From assembly GCA_021647365.1 (NCBI GenBank), contig JAKIUW010000035.1, positions 1 to 30,271 of the forward strand: a stretch of 30,271 nucleotides of DNA, written 5' to 3'. Below, one piece after another: positions 15,329 to 23,823 of the stretch (its first letter is position 1; each line of letters opens with the position of its first letter). The position numbers were made by a program, and so were the translations under genes. The notes beneath the pieces are model-generated. The model worked only from the letters and a program-made list of their open reading frames with translations, ran no database searches and had not been told where the DNA came from. This stretch comes from Cocleimonas sp. GTDB taxonomy: Bacteria; Pseudomonadota; Gammaproteobacteria; Thiotrichales; Thiotrichaceae.

Positions 15329-17227
15329 CTACTTTACTACTTCTGTAGATGCTACCTTCACATCCTTCTTTGCTTCTTCTTGAGAAGCTTTGATGGCACT
15401 GTCAGGTAATGCAAATACCGTGAGTACACCACCTAATTGAGTGTGCTGGCTAAGTGACTTATAAGCACCAACTGCACCTAGTCCATCAGTATCACCTTCT
15501 AAACCTGCGGCCATACCAATACCTGCCCAACCACCAATACCTGATAAAACACCGACATACTGTTTACCAGCGTAAGTCCAAGTATTTACGTTACCGATGA
15601 TTCCAGAAGGTGTTTTAAAGCGGTATAGCTCTTTACCAGTTGTGGCATCAACTGCTTTAAGATATCCCTCTAAGGTTCCGTAGAAAACGATATCGCCTGC
15701 GGTAGCTAATGCACCACTCCATACTGAGAAAGGCTCAGATACTGACCACTTGATCTTACCTTCACTCGCATCCCAAGCAATGAAGTTACCTAGATTAGAC
15801 GTACCATCTTTGGTTACTTTACCTGCAGGGAACATACTGAGCGTTGCACCAACGTAAGGTTGACCCGCTACATATTCAACTTCGAAAGGCTCGTAGTCCA
15901 TACATACGTGGTTTGTTGGCACATAGAAAAGACCTGTTTTAGGTGAGAACGCAGAAGGCTGCATGTCTTTACTGCCTAGTGCAGCAGGACAAATACCTTT
16001 AGAGTTAACATCGACACCATTCTTATGAGTACTGTATTTATCAACAACGACTGGACGACCAGTTTTCATATCCACTTTAGTTGCCCAGTTAACCGCAGGA
16101 TCAAACTTTTCAGCGAGTAATACTTCACCAGTCACACGGTCAAGCGTATAGCCAAAACCGTTACGATCAAAATGAACCAATGCTTTAACGTCTTTGCCTT
16201 TCACTTTAATATCAGCTAAAACCATTTCGTTGATACCATCATAGTCCCACTCATCATGAGGCGTCATTTGATAGAACCACTTAGCCATACCTGTGTCGGC
16301 ATCACGCGCCATAATGGTCATCGACCACTTGTTATCACCCGGTCTTACAACAGGATTCCAAGTACTTGGATTTCCAGAACCGTAGTAAACAAGGTTTGTG
16401 TCAGGATCGTATGTAAACCAACCCCATGTTGTACCACCACCAATTTTCCATTGGTCGCCTTTCCAAGATTTTAGGCTTGAGTCTTTACCAATTGGCTTGA
16501 TACCACCATCAGTACCTAACCATTCAGTAGTTTTCTCAGGATCAACACACATCTCATCATCAGGGCCTGTGCTGTAACATTTCCATGCCAGACTACCGTC
16601 TTTGATGTTGTAAGCAACTGCAAAGCCACGCACGCCAAACTCACCACCACTGATACCTGTGATAATTTTGTCTTTTATGACTACAGGGGCATTAGTGTTG
16701 GTTTCACCTTTTTTAGGATCACCATTCTTAACACTCCAAAGCGCTTTACCTGTCTTCGCATCCAATGCTACTAACGTAGTATCTGCTTGCTGCAAGAAGA
16801 TTTTTCCATCCGCATACGCCAAACCACGGTTTACCGTGTCACAACACATAACAGGAATTGTGCTTACATCTTGCTTCGGCTCATATTTCCAAATGATTGT
16901 TTGATCTTTTTGATCAATGGCAAAAACCTTATTAGGAAACGGTGTATGTATATACATCGTATCACCGACTACCAGCGGCCCACCTTCATGACCTCGTAAA
17001 ACACCTGTAGAAAATGTCCAGTCTGGACGTAAATTTGCAACATTATCCTTATTAATCTGGTTCAGTTCACTATAGCGTTGTCCTGCATAGTTGCCTCCCC
17101 AAATACTCCAATTGTTTGGATCTGCAGTCGCCTTCGTAACAGACGGATTTGCATTGACCGATCCAGTCAATGTTATGAGCAATCCAAAAAACATTGCTCC
17201 TATTAATTGTAAATACGACTTCTTCAT
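15329..17227 (-). CDS. xoxF: Lanthanide-dependent methanol dehydrogenase XoxF
   Basis: This 632-residue periplasmic PQQ dehydrogenase has a signal peptide cut near VNA-N (A26) and an eight-bladed tryptophan-rich propeller. Active-site features are all visible: the vicinal disulfide C128-C129, the metal ligands E196 (GGEFG) and N286 (GSGN), the catalytic base D328 and the extra aspartate D330 in HDEWDYDG. MxaF has alanine at the last position, and aspartate there coordinates lanthanides. Overall wording most resembles the XoxF5 clade. It would oxidise methanol, and perhaps other short alcohols or formaldehyde, and pass electrons to the cytochrome domain encoded downstream. A perfect AAGGAGGG box precedes the ATG. 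The promoter carries an operator-like palindrome shared with pqqA and gfa. Confidence 0.97.
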   Translation of the reverse strand: MKKSYLQLIGAMFFGLLITLTGSVNANPSVTKATADPNNWSIWGGNYAGQRYSELNQINKDNVANLRPDWTFSTGVLRGHEGGPLVVGDTMYIHTPFPNKVFAIDQKDQTIIWKYEPKQDVSTIPVMCCDTVNRGLAYADGKIFLQQADTTLVALDAKTGKALWSVKNGDPKKGETNTNAPVVIKDKIITGISGGEFGVRGFAVAYNIKDGSLAWKCYSTGPDDEMCVDPEKTTEWLGTDGGIKPIGKDSSLKSWKGDQWKIGGGTTWGWFTYDPDTNLVYYGSGNPSTWNPVVRPGDNKWSMTIMARDADTGMAKWFYQMTPHDEWDYDGINEMVLADIKVKGKDVKALVHFDRNGFGYTLDRVTGEVLLAEKFDPAVNWATKVDMKTGRPVVVDKYSTHKNGVDVNSKGICPAALGSKDMQPSAFSPKTGLFYVPTNHVCMDYEPFEVEYVAGQPYVGATLSMFPAGKVTKDGTSNLGNFIAWDASEGKIKWSVSEPFSVWSGALATAGDIVFYGTLEGYLKAVDATTGKELYRFKTPSGIIGNVNTWTYAGKQYVGVLSGIGGWAGIGMAAGLEGDTDGLGAVGAYKSLSQHTQLGGVLTVFALPDSAIKASQEEAKKDVKVASTEVVK

Positions 17228-17333
17228 GCTGTCCCTCCTTTGGGTATACGCATATTTTTAAAAATCACCTTTCATACTTTCCCAAAAGTTGAATTAATTT
17301 ATTAGTCTTACTCTCTTTTTGGTACTTGCATAA

Positions 17334-17362
17334 TATATAGAATGAATGTTCATTCTATACAA
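17334..17362 (-). promoter_or_regulatory. xoxF promoter with embedded operator
   Basis: Reading on the minus strand, TTGTAT (17362-17357), 17 bases, TATATA (17339-17334) make a good sigma-70 promoter for xoxF. The spacer is filled by a palindrome whose arms TATAGAATGAA and TTCATTCTATA (17336-17346, 17349-17359) are perfectly matched over 11 bp around two central bases. A protein bound here would exclude RNA polymerase. The same layout occurs at gfa. Confidence 0.75.
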
Positions 17363-17367
17363 ATGCA

Positions 17368-17381
17368 GATAATCGATTATC
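17368..17381. promoter_or_regulatory. Second palindrome in the xoxF divergent region
   Basis: GATAATCGATTATC is a perfect 14-bp palindrome just upstream of the xoxF -35 box and toward the divergent metallohydrolase gene. Its position suits an activator site. No other copy was noticed in the window. The rest of 17228-17604 holds the xoxF leader, a 23-codon frame at 17416-17487 and a weak rightward promoter candidate (TTGCAC 17516, TATAAT 17541, spacing 19). Confidence 0.4.
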
Positions 17382-17415
17382 ACCATAAAATAAATTTATA
17401 CTGTCGTGTTTAGGT

Positions 17416-17487
17416 ATGACAACAAAGGAGTTAAACCCAGAACTTACAAGTCTTTATGCGTATATTTTTCACGTATATCAATCCTAA
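17416..17487 (+). CDS. Possible short peptide in the xoxF divergent region
   Basis: A 23-codon frame starts M-T-T-K-E-L-N-P-E-L-T and ends in Y-Q-S. It lacks a convincing ribosome binding site, and an AAGGAG sequence lies inside it rather than before it. It may be a chance frame, a fragment of a lost gene or a leader peptide ahead of the metallohydrolase operon. I do not recognise it. Confidence 0.15.
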   Translation: MTTKELNPELTSLYAYIFHVYQS

Positions 17488-17604
17488 AATGGGTAGATAT
17501 GCACTCAAAGATAAATTGCACTATACTAATTTTTTATTTCTATAATTTATACTCTATTGTTTATAAAGAGATTTTTTACTATTTATAATTATTATGGATT
17601 CATA

Positions 17605-18552
17605 ATGGGTAAATTATTTACATCACTAGCACTGCTTTTCATGAGCTTTACCTATGTGCAAACATCGGTGGCAGCTCAAGCACAATCGAACTGCGAAAAG
17701 GTTTTACCTGCTGTAAAAATTCAGGAGGGTATCTACGTTCGCCCAAGTAATAATGGCATTGTCTTTGAGGATGAAGATATCGCAAACATAGGGTTTATTG
17801 TTGGCAAAAAATCAATCGCAGTCATTGATACAGGTGGTAGTATCCACGAAGGGAAGCGACTTATTTGTCAGATTAAAAAGGTGAGTGATTTGCCTATTCG
17901 CTATGTTATCAACACACATGTTCACCCCGATCATACTTTAGGTAATGGTGCATTTGATGACACTGAAATCACATTTATAGGCCATAAAAATCTTGCTCAT
18001 GCGATGGGTGTTCTCAGTAAAACCTATTTGCGTCGCTACAATGAAAAAACAGGTGAAAGTGTATCTGATAAAACAATCATACTGCCAAAAACTAGTGTAG
18101 AAAATGAACTGAAAATAGATCTAGGTAATCGGATAATTACGTTAATTGCCACGCAAAAAGCGCATACCAATAACGACCTAATGGTTCACGACCAAAAAAC
18201 TGACACGCTTTGGTTATCTGATTTACTTTTCCATAAGCATATTCCTGTCTTTGGTAAAAGCGGCAGTATTAATGGCTGGTTAGAAGTGATTGAAGAAATT
18301 AAGAACAAATCGGTTAAGAATGTTGTTCCCGGTCACGGCCCATTAATGCTAGACAAAGTTAAAGCGAGTAATGATCAATCACGTTACCTCACACTACTTC
18401 GTGATGAAATTCGCAAAAATATTAGCACCGATGCGGATCTAACAGAGGCGATGGAGAGTATAGGAGTAGAGGAGAAATCAAATTGGGAAATGTTCTCCGC
18501 TTTTCACAAACGTAATATTTCTTACATTTTCTCAGAGCTTGAATGGGAATAA
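17605..18552 (+). CDS. Quinoprotein-associated metallo-beta-lactamase-fold hydrolase
   Basis: The ATG at 17605 gives a 315-residue protein with a proper signal peptide ending near VAA. An earlier in-frame ATG at 17557 would add 16 residues ahead of it. The zinc-binding motif HVHPDH is at residues 105-110, with further histidines at the expected places (KAHTNNDL near residue 183 and VPGHGP near 260). It belongs to the SoxH-like group seen beside PQQ dehydrogenases, annotated as quinoprotein relay system metallohydrolases. Substrate unknown. It is the first gene of a plus-strand group, divergent from xoxF and upstream of a SoxYZ-like carrier, which hints at hydrolysis of a carrier-bound thioester or sulfur adduct. 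Confidence 0.87.
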   Translation: MGKLFTSLALLFMSFTYVQTSVAAQAQSNCEKVLPAVKIQEGIYVRPSNNGIVFEDEDIANIGFIVGKKSIAVIDTGGSIHEGKRLICQIKKVSDLPIRYVINTHVHPDHTLGNGAFDDTEITFIGHKNLAHAMGVLSKTYLRRYNEKTGESVSDKTIILPKTSVENELKIDLGNRIITLIATQKAHTNNDLMVHDQKTDTLWLSDLLFHKHIPVFGKSGSINGWLEVIEEIKNKSVKNVVPGHGPLMLDKVKASNDQSRYLTLLRDEIRKNISTDADLTEAMESIGVEEKSNWEMFSAFHKRNISYIFSELEWE

Positions 18553-18579
18553 TACAAACATGAAACCAAGGAGGTAATC

Positions 18580-19419
18580 ATGCGCGTTAAACTATTTATA
18601 ATCTTTTTATTAAGTCTTTCACTCAGCCCAGCCCTTGCCGAAACTAAGAAAAGGCCTGTACCCACAGAAAGCATTGAATCACAAAACAGTGTTTGGAACG
18701 ACATGCTCAAAGACTTTTATTTTGAGGATAAAACTATTATAGAATCGGATGAGATTTTTGATTTTGCAGTGCCTTACCGAGCAGAAGATGGAGCAATGGT
18801 TCCGATTAAAATAACCCCAAAAATTCCTCAGACTAAAGAGCGTTATATAAAGAAAATATGGATTATCATTGATAAGAACCCGAAACCACTGGCGGGTACA
18901 TTCAAATTTTCCCCCCTCAATGGTAAAGCTGATCTTGCCATGAGAATTCGTGTGGATGCCTATAGCCCTGTGCGTATTGTTGCCGAAACCAGTGATGATA
19001 AGTTATATATGGTAAGCCATTACGTTAAATCATCAGGTGGTTGTTCCGCTCCCGCATCCTCCGATGCTGCAACAGCTTTAAAGCGCTTGGGGAAAATACG
19101 TTTAAAAACACCCAAAATCAGTAGCTTCTTTGAAGAGCCTGTTCAAACACGATTAGCAATCAGTCATCCTAACACCAGCGGTTTACAAAAAGATCAAGTG
19201 ACGACGCTGTTTATACCGCCACACTATATTTCTAAAATAGAGGTTAAATTTGAAGGCGAATCTATTTTTAGCGCTGAGACAGATATTTCTATTAGTGAAA
19301 ATCCAAACTTTAAATTTTACTTTGTGCCCAAAAAAGCAGGCACGTTAGTCACAGAGATTACAGATACCAAAGGCAATACATTCACACAAAGTAGAAAACT
19401 TGAAGCATCTACGAATTAA
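18580..19419 (+). CDS. SoxYZ-like carrier protein (quinoprotein-associated)
   Basis: This 279-residue exported protein has a signal peptide ending ALA (residue 20). It fuses a SoxY-like domain (about 35-160) to a SoxZ-like immunoglobulin domain (about 185-275). The junction holds S-S-G-G-C-S-A-P-A with C155, equivalent to the swinging-arm cysteine of SoxY that carries covalent sulfur substrates. In true SoxY the cysteine is at the C-terminus; here it sits between the domains, as in the fused SoxYZ proteins found near PQQ dehydrogenases. A strong AAGGAGG box precedes the ATG. It probably works with the upstream metallohydrolase; the cargo is unknown. Confidence 0.9.
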   Translation: MRVKLFIIFLLSLSLSPALAETKKRPVPTESIESQNSVWNDMLKDFYFEDKTIIESDEIFDFAVPYRAEDGAMVPIKITPKIPQTKERYIKKIWIIIDKNPKPLAGTFKFSPLNGKADLAMRIRVDAYSPVRIVAETSDDKLYMVSHYVKSSGGCSAPASSDAATALKRLGKIRLKTPKISSFFEEPVQTRLAISHPNTSGLQKDQVTTLFIPPHYISKIEVKFEGESIFSAETDISISENPNFKFYFVPKKAGTLVTEITDTKGNTFTQSRKLEASTN

Positions 19420-19420
19420 T

Positions 19421-19945
19421 ATGTTCAATACTTTACTTAAATTTCTGTCACTGCTTTTCTTTTCGATAATAGCTACGACGGCTTACCCTGCCGAGCCAGA
19501 TAACCTTGATAGTCCTGATAACCTTAATAAGAAAGAAAAGGCAGAAGACACGAACACTATCAATGTTTCCGTTCCTGTGTATTTCAAAGAAACAGATAAA
19601 ACATTTGGTGATGTTATCGAAGATTTATTAGTGATTATCGGTGAGCATAACTTTCGTTTAAATCAGCACGCACATATTGGTAGAGCAATTGCAGAAAGAA
19701 ATAAGAGCCCATATTTTTCAGCCGATGTTCTTCATTTTTGTAATTTAAGCTATGCCAAAGAGCTTCTGGATATAGCGCCTGATTACCTATTAAGAATGCC
19801 CTGCAGAATATCAATAAGACAACAGAAAAATAAAAATACACGTATCGAAGTATGGCTGTTACCAGAAGATGACAAACGCACCATTGAGTTTGCAAAGAAG
19901 ATAAACACCATCTTGAAAAAAATAGTTAACTATGGCGCAAGCTGA
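19421..19945 (+). CDS. Exported DUF302-type protein
   Basis: The 174-residue form starting at the ATG at 19421 follows the SoxYZ-like stop by one base. The signal peptide ends near YPA. The body has the DUF302 phrases H-I-G-R-A-I, the stretch with H-F-C-N-L-S-Y-A-K-E-L, and L-R-M-P-C-R-I (two cysteines near residues 104 and 126). DUF302 proteins are small alpha/beta proteins, some linked to redox or metal handling. Its place in the same operon as the MBL and SoxYZ-like proteins suggests a shared periplasmic relay. Function unproven. Confidence 0.82.
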   Translation: MFNTLLKFLSLLFFSIIATTAYPAEPDNLDSPDNLNKKEKAEDTNTINVSVPVYFKETDKTFGDVIEDLLVIIGEHNFRLNQHAHIGRAIAERNKSPYFSADVLHFCNLSYAKELLDIAPDYLLRMPCRISIRQQKNKNTRIEVWLLPEDDKRTIEFAKKINTILKKIVNYGAS

Positions 19946-20001
19946 TTTATTGACAAGAATCTACTATGCTCATAATTATTACTAAGCCAAAGGAACTGAT
20001 A

Positions 20002-20391
20002 ATGAAAAAAACGCTTTTACTAAGTACTACCCTTCTTTTCACTATTGCTTTTGCCGATACAGCACCTGTAGCAAGCCAAAGTGCAAAAAAAGTGAATGAC
20101 TTCCCCACGCAAGCTAGGGTGGAATATGTCCTCCAATGCATGAGTAAATATGGAAAGAAAAACAATTACAATACGATGTACGCCTGTGTATGCGCTGCCG
20201 ATAAAGTGGCCGAAACTATCCCTTACAAAAGCTTTGTAGCAACCTCTACACTTGCTTTTATGATTAACACACCAGGTGAAAAAGGGGGTATTTTCCGCGA
20301 TGCACCAGGAGGCAGAAAAGCGATTAGAGCATTTAAGAAGTTTTTAAAAGACACTGAAAGGTCTTGTGGGTTAAGGAAAAAGAAATCATAA
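20002..20391 (+). CDS. Small exported four-cysteine protein, unknown
   Basis: The 129-residue protein from the ATG at 20002, with AAAGGAACT just upstream, has a signal peptide ending FADTA. An in-frame ATG at 19966 is less likely because it spoils the signal sequence. The mature part is helical and contains C46, C62, C64 and C122, so two disulfides or a metal or heme site without a CxxCH motif are possible. It contains G-G-I-F-R-D-A-P-G-G-R near residue 95. It ends the relay operon and is followed by the long repeat hairpin. I do not recognise a characterised family. Confidence 0.75.
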   Translation: MKKTLLLSTTLLFTIAFADTAPVASQSAKKVNDFPTQARVEYVLQCMSKYGKKNNYNTMYACVCAADKVAETIPYKSFVATSTLAFMINTPGEKGGIFRDAPGGRKAIRAFKKFLKDTERSCGLRKKKS

Positions 20392-20412
20392 CAACATAGT
20401 ATTTCAGATACG

Positions 20413-20492
20413 CCAAAGCACACCCCCCCACTTTTACATGATGTTTGCTGATACAACAAAACATCATGTAAAAGTGGGGGGGTGTGCTTTGG
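20413..20492. repeat. G7/C7 repeat, perfect inverted pair (copies 6 and 7)
   Basis: The two arms, 20413-20446 and 20459-20492, are exact reverse complements over 34 bp with a 12-base loop (GCTGATACAACA). The pair lies between the convergent cysteine-protein and ABC-ATPase genes. It would form an extremely stable hairpin in either transcript and may serve as a bidirectional terminator or RNA end-protector. Confidence 0.93.
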
Positions 20493-20528
20493 TCATTTAA
20501 CATAATGAAACCTCATCATGATGATAGG

Positions 20529-21284
20529 TTATATCTTTTGAAGGCTTGGTGCCTCTGCTAATTTTTGCCCCGACAGTTGCAAGAATGCATCTAACAAATT
20601 ATCTGTTTTTGTGGCTTTTTGAAGTTCTTGAGCCGTGCCTTGCGCCAGTAGCTTACCTTTGTTTAACACCAAAACCTGCTTAGCATCTTCGGCCTCATCA
20701 ATTAAGTGCGTTGCCCAAAGTGCGCAAATCTTCCGTTCATTACACAGATCATAGACATATCTTAATAGTAAATCCCTAGAAGCAGGATCAAGTCCAACGG
20801 TGGCTTCATCCATTAGCAAAACTTTTGGTTCGGTCAATAATGCTCGGACTAATTCAACCTTACGCCGATTTCCTCCACTTAAGGTTTTACACGCCTTATT
20901 GGCTGAGTCCAATATCCCTAGTCTCTCTAATTCCGTCGCAGACCTTTCTTTTATTTGAGGGGTAGAAAGGCCATGCAAACGACCATGAAAAGTGAGATTA
21001 GCTTGTACGGTTAAACCTAAATCCAGAGCTGATTGTTGAAAAACAACACCGATGTTTGCCAATGCTTTTGTCAATTGTTGGTTCAAATCGACACCTGTAA
21101 TTTCAATACTTCCAGAGTCTGGCACAAACAAACCGGTTAACAATTGAAACAATGTACTTTTACCAGCACCATTTGATCCGAGCAGCGCATAGAATCCATG
21201 TTGAAGCTCAAAACTCACATCATCCAATGCCTTCACTTTCCCATAGGATTTATGCACGCCTTTTAAAGAAACACTATTGTTCAT
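20529..21284 (-). CDS. ABC ATPase of PedB/LutE type
   Basis: This 251-residue ABC ATPase has Walker A GSNGAGKS near residue 35, signature LSGG followed by N-R-R-K near residue 138, and Walker B L-L-M-D-E-A near residue 158. Its style is that of ATPases paired with ABC-2 permeases in the PQQ alcohol dehydrogenase system (PedB of Pseudomonas putida, LutE of Methylorubrum), implicated in lanthanide uptake. The matching permease is four genes upstream at 23824-24633. A NitT/TauT-type importer lies between the two. The ATG overlaps the previous TGA and follows a perfect GGAGGG box. Confidence 0.88.
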   Translation of the reverse strand: MNNSVSLKGVHKSYGKVKALDDVSFELQHGFYALLGSNGAGKSTLFQLLTGLFVPDSGSIEITGVDLNQQLTKALANIGVVFQQSALDLGLTVQANLTFHGRLHGLSTPQIKERSATELERLGILDSANKACKTLSGGNRRKVELVRALLTEPKVLLMDEATVGLDPASRDLLLRYVYDLCNERKICALWATHLIDEAEDAKQVLVLNKGKLLAQGTAQELQKATKTDNLLDAFLQLSGQKLAEAPSLQKI

Positions 21285-22036
21285 AGTCCCTCCTTCTTCT
21301 CAAGCGAGCCCGATAGAAGCTGAGGATATTGATTGAGTAAGTTTGTATGTAACATGGTTATTTTTTCATCCTCTAGTTGTCGGGGCCTCGGTATTTCAAT
21401 CTCATAATCTAAAATGACTTGGGCAGGGCAACTTGATAGGAATGCAACACGGTCACTCATCGTCAGCGCTTCTCGTAAACTATGAGTGACAAAAACAATC
21501 GTGCATTTTGTCTCCTTCCAAAGCTCAAATAACATCAAGCGTAACTCATTAGCCGTCGGCGCATCAAGTGATTGAAAAGGCTCATCCATTAACAAAAGTG
21601 GTGGCTGGTTGATAAAAGCCCTCACCATAGAAACGCGACGCTTCATCCCTCCTGACAGTTGGTTTGGATAATGATCCCGAACATCCTGCAAGCCTACTTT
21701 CATCAATAAATTACTAATCCTAGCTTGTACTTCTTGATTATTCTCTGCCACTACTAGCTCGATATTTTGCTGAACAGTCAGCCACGGTAATAATCGTGCA
21801 TCTTGAAACATAAAACTTATTTTTTTATCTGTTGAGACTTTTTCATTAAATTTGATGCTACCTGTGAACTCATGGTCAATGCCCGCAATAATATTTAACA
21901 GTGTCGTCTTGCCTGTACCCGATGGGCCAACAATAGCAACAAATTCACTCTGCTTTACGTCCAAGTGCAATTCAGAAAGAGTACAAGTGCCATTATCAAA
22001 AGTCTTATTCTCTATATCAATCAATAAGGAACTCAT
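21281..22036 (-). CDS. NitT/TauT-type ABC importer, ATPase
   Basis: The 251-residue form starts at the ATG at 22036, which overlaps the permease TGA as ATGA. A GTG at 22045 adds only three residues. It has Walker A GPSGTGKTT near residue 35, signature LSGGMKRRVSM, Walker B LLLMDEP and switch histidine in FVTHS. It belongs to the SsuB/TauB/NrtD family and forms an importer with the permease and binding protein just upstream. The substrate cannot be read from sequence. Confidence 0.9.
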   Translation of the reverse strand: MSSLLIDIENKTFDNGTCTLSELHLDVKQSEFVAIVGPSGTGKTTLLNIIAGIDHEFTGSIKFNEKVSTDKKISFMFQDARLLPWLTVQQNIELVVAENNQEVQARISNLLMKVGLQDVRDHYPNQLSGGMKRRVSMVRAFINQPPLLLMDEPFQSLDAPTANELRLMLFELWKETKCTIVFVTHSLREALTMSDRVAFLSSCPAQVILDYEIEIPRPRQLEDEKITMLHTNLLNQYPQLLSGSLEKKEGL

Positions 22037-22803
22037 TGGCGCCACCTATTAAGCTTCACTTCCATTGGTCGCATAATAAATATTTCTATCGCAAAAATGA
22101 CCAGCGCAAAAGCAAAGGAATAAGCAAGTATGCTGGTAATGTCAAAGAACTGAAAGAATGTTCCTAACTGAAAACCAACACCGTCACTACGACCCAATAA
22201 TTCAACTACTAAAACAATTTTCCAAATAAGTGCTAAACCATTACGCGCCGCACCAAATAGATAAGGGTAAAGCTGAGGAAGATACACTTTAAAAAATAAG
22301 TCCTTTCGTGACAGCCGATAAACCTTCCCTAAATCCATATATTTGATTTCAATGGCTCGTGCACCTTCTCTTATGGCAATCACCACCATCGGGATTTTAT
22401 TAATCGCCACGGCAATAATGGCGGCTGTATCGTTTAATCCCAACCAAATATAAGAAAGAAGAATCGTAACCAACGCAGGAATATTTAAGGCAAGAATAAT
22501 AATACTATCCAAAAACCGATCCCAAACATTGCGGCTGCCCATCAACATACCCAATGCAACGCCTATAATCATGGCAATAACAAAACTGATAGCCACACGG
22601 CGCAAGGTGATGCCAAGGTGCATCAATAACTCGCCACTTTGCAGGTGTTCCCACATGGAAACAGCAACTTGAATGGGGGATGGTAGTAGCTCGCTAGAGA
22701 TAATCATCGCAAGTAACTGCCAGAGGATGACAAAAACCAGCAATGAAATACTACGTGCCCATTTTAGATAAAACGGCATTTCACTATTAGAACGAATACC
22801 CAT
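22033..22803 (-). CDS. NitT/TauT-type ABC importer, permease
   Basis: This 256-residue polytopic protein has six or so membrane helices. It has the family's cytoplasmic coupling loop around residues 140-170 (A-R-A-I-E-x-K-Y-M-D-L, then Y-L-P-Q-L-Y-P). It is of the SsuC/TauC type. It sits 8 bp after the binding-protein gene and overlaps the ATPase gene by 4 bp, giving a complete importer trio. Confidence 0.9.
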   Translation of the reverse strand: MGIRSNSEMPFYLKWARSISLLVFVILWQLLAMIISSELLPSPIQVAVSMWEHLQSGELLMHLGITLRRVAISFVIAMIIGVALGMLMGSRNVWDRFLDSIIILALNIPALVTILLSYIWLGLNDTAAIIAVAINKIPMVVIAIREGARAIEIKYMDLGKVYRLSRKDLFFKVYLPQLYPYLFGAARNGLALIWKIVLVVELLGRSDGVGFQLGTFFQFFDITSILAYSFAFALVIFAIEIFIMRPMEVKLNRWRQ

Positions 22804-22811
22804 TCAATAGG

Positions 22812-23819
22812 CTACTTTGGACATGTTTTCGCTTGATAAAGCTTCCAGAAAGTACCGTCATTAAGCTCGGTTGATTTCCCAACTAATTTTTTACCGCCTA
22901 ATTTAGCAACAATAGCAAATGCTGATTTGGCTGCTAGCTTTTCTTCATCACCAAAACAACGTGGCACACCCTCACGAAAAGCATCACGTAAATTAACAAA
23001 CATACCATCAGACTTTGCTTTCATTTTTGGCCTGATTCTCTCCCATTCTGCATCAGAATCTAAAAGAAGTTTTTTAGCATCTTCTGATGCTTTAATGAAG
23101 CCATTAACCGCCTCTGTATTTTTTGCGCCATAGGCTTCTGAAAACACCCAACCAATAATTGGAATTGGACGTTTAACGCCTAACTCTTTTAGCACTTCTG
23201 GCATAGTAACAATCGGCCTAAAACCCGCTGACTTTAACTTTGCTGTAAAGTGCCAAAAGTTTAAAGCACCATCTACTTCATCACGCATAGCAAGTTTATT
23301 AAGTAATGGTGGCGCACCAAAACTGGGTTCAACCATTTCAGCCATATCTTTACCTAAAGTCTTTTGAGTGTAAGCACGCAAGAAAAGCCATGATTTATCA
23401 ACTGGACCACCTGCTACACCTAACTTCTTACCTTCAAAATCAGCTAGCGTTTTAATTGGGCTTTCCTTTTTCACCATAACCGAGCCCGTTGCATTTGAAT
23501 AGGGCACAAAAGTGTAATCTCTATTTTCAGCACGCTGGCGTGATACCCAAATCCAGTCCGATACAATCATATCAACCGCACCACCTTGTATAGATACATG
23601 CGAGGCTTTTTTAGAAGCCAATCCAGTTATTTGCAAATCAACACCATGCTTTTTATCTAGCTCATGATGTTTGATAACATTAAGAACCCAATTAACCGTT
23701 CCAAATTTTAATACACCCACTTTAATGGGTTTTAAACTGGCTTCTTTTGCCATTGATAATGTAGATACAGTTAAGAGAACTGTTACAAGTAACATTCTAA
23801 AGAATAGTTTGTTTAACAT
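22812..23819 (-). CDS. NitT/TauT-type ABC importer, binding protein
   Basis: This 335-residue exported binding protein has a signal peptide ending near SMA (residue 24). It is a type-2 fold similar to aliphatic-sulfonate/nitrate/taurate binding proteins, with V-D-M-I-V-S-D-W near residue 87 and F-E-G-K-K-L-G-V near residue 124. A good AAGAGGTG box lies 6 bases before the ATG. The cluster around it concerns PQQ dehydrogenases, so the ligand may be a metal complex, PQQ-related compound or alcohol-derived acid, but no residue pattern tells which. Confidence 0.88.
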   Translation of the reverse strand: MLNKLFFRMLLVTVLLTVSTLSMAKEASLKPIKVGVLKFGTVNWVLNVIKHHELDKKHGVDLQITGLASKKASHVSIQGGAVDMIVSDWIWVSRQRAENRDYTFVPYSNATGSVMVKKESPIKTLADFEGKKLGVAGGPVDKSWLFLRAYTQKTLGKDMAEMVEPSFGAPPLLNKLAMRDEVDGALNFWHFTAKLKSAGFRPIVTMPEVLKELGVKRPIPIIGWVFSEAYGAKNTEAVNGFIKASEDAKKLLLDSDAEWERIRPKMKAKSDGMFVNLRDAFREGVPRCFGDEEKLAAKSAFAIVAKLGGKKLVGKSTELNDGTFWKLYQAKTCPK

Positions 23820-23823
23820 TAAA

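Noticed and set aside
15329..17227. MxaF-type (calcium) methanol dehydrogenase
   Set aside because: Two residues after the catalytic D328 there is D330, not alanine, which marks the lanthanide-dependent type. No mxaI small-subunit gene is nearby.
18580..19419. A true thiosulfate-oxidation (Sox) locus
   Set aside because: soxA, soxB and soxX are absent, and the fused domain order with an internal cysteine matches the PQQ-associated type.
20413..20492. CRISPR repeat or G-quadruplex
   Set aside because: Copies are not evenly spaced and there are no spacers. A single G7 run per strand cannot make an intramolecular G-quadruplex by itself.
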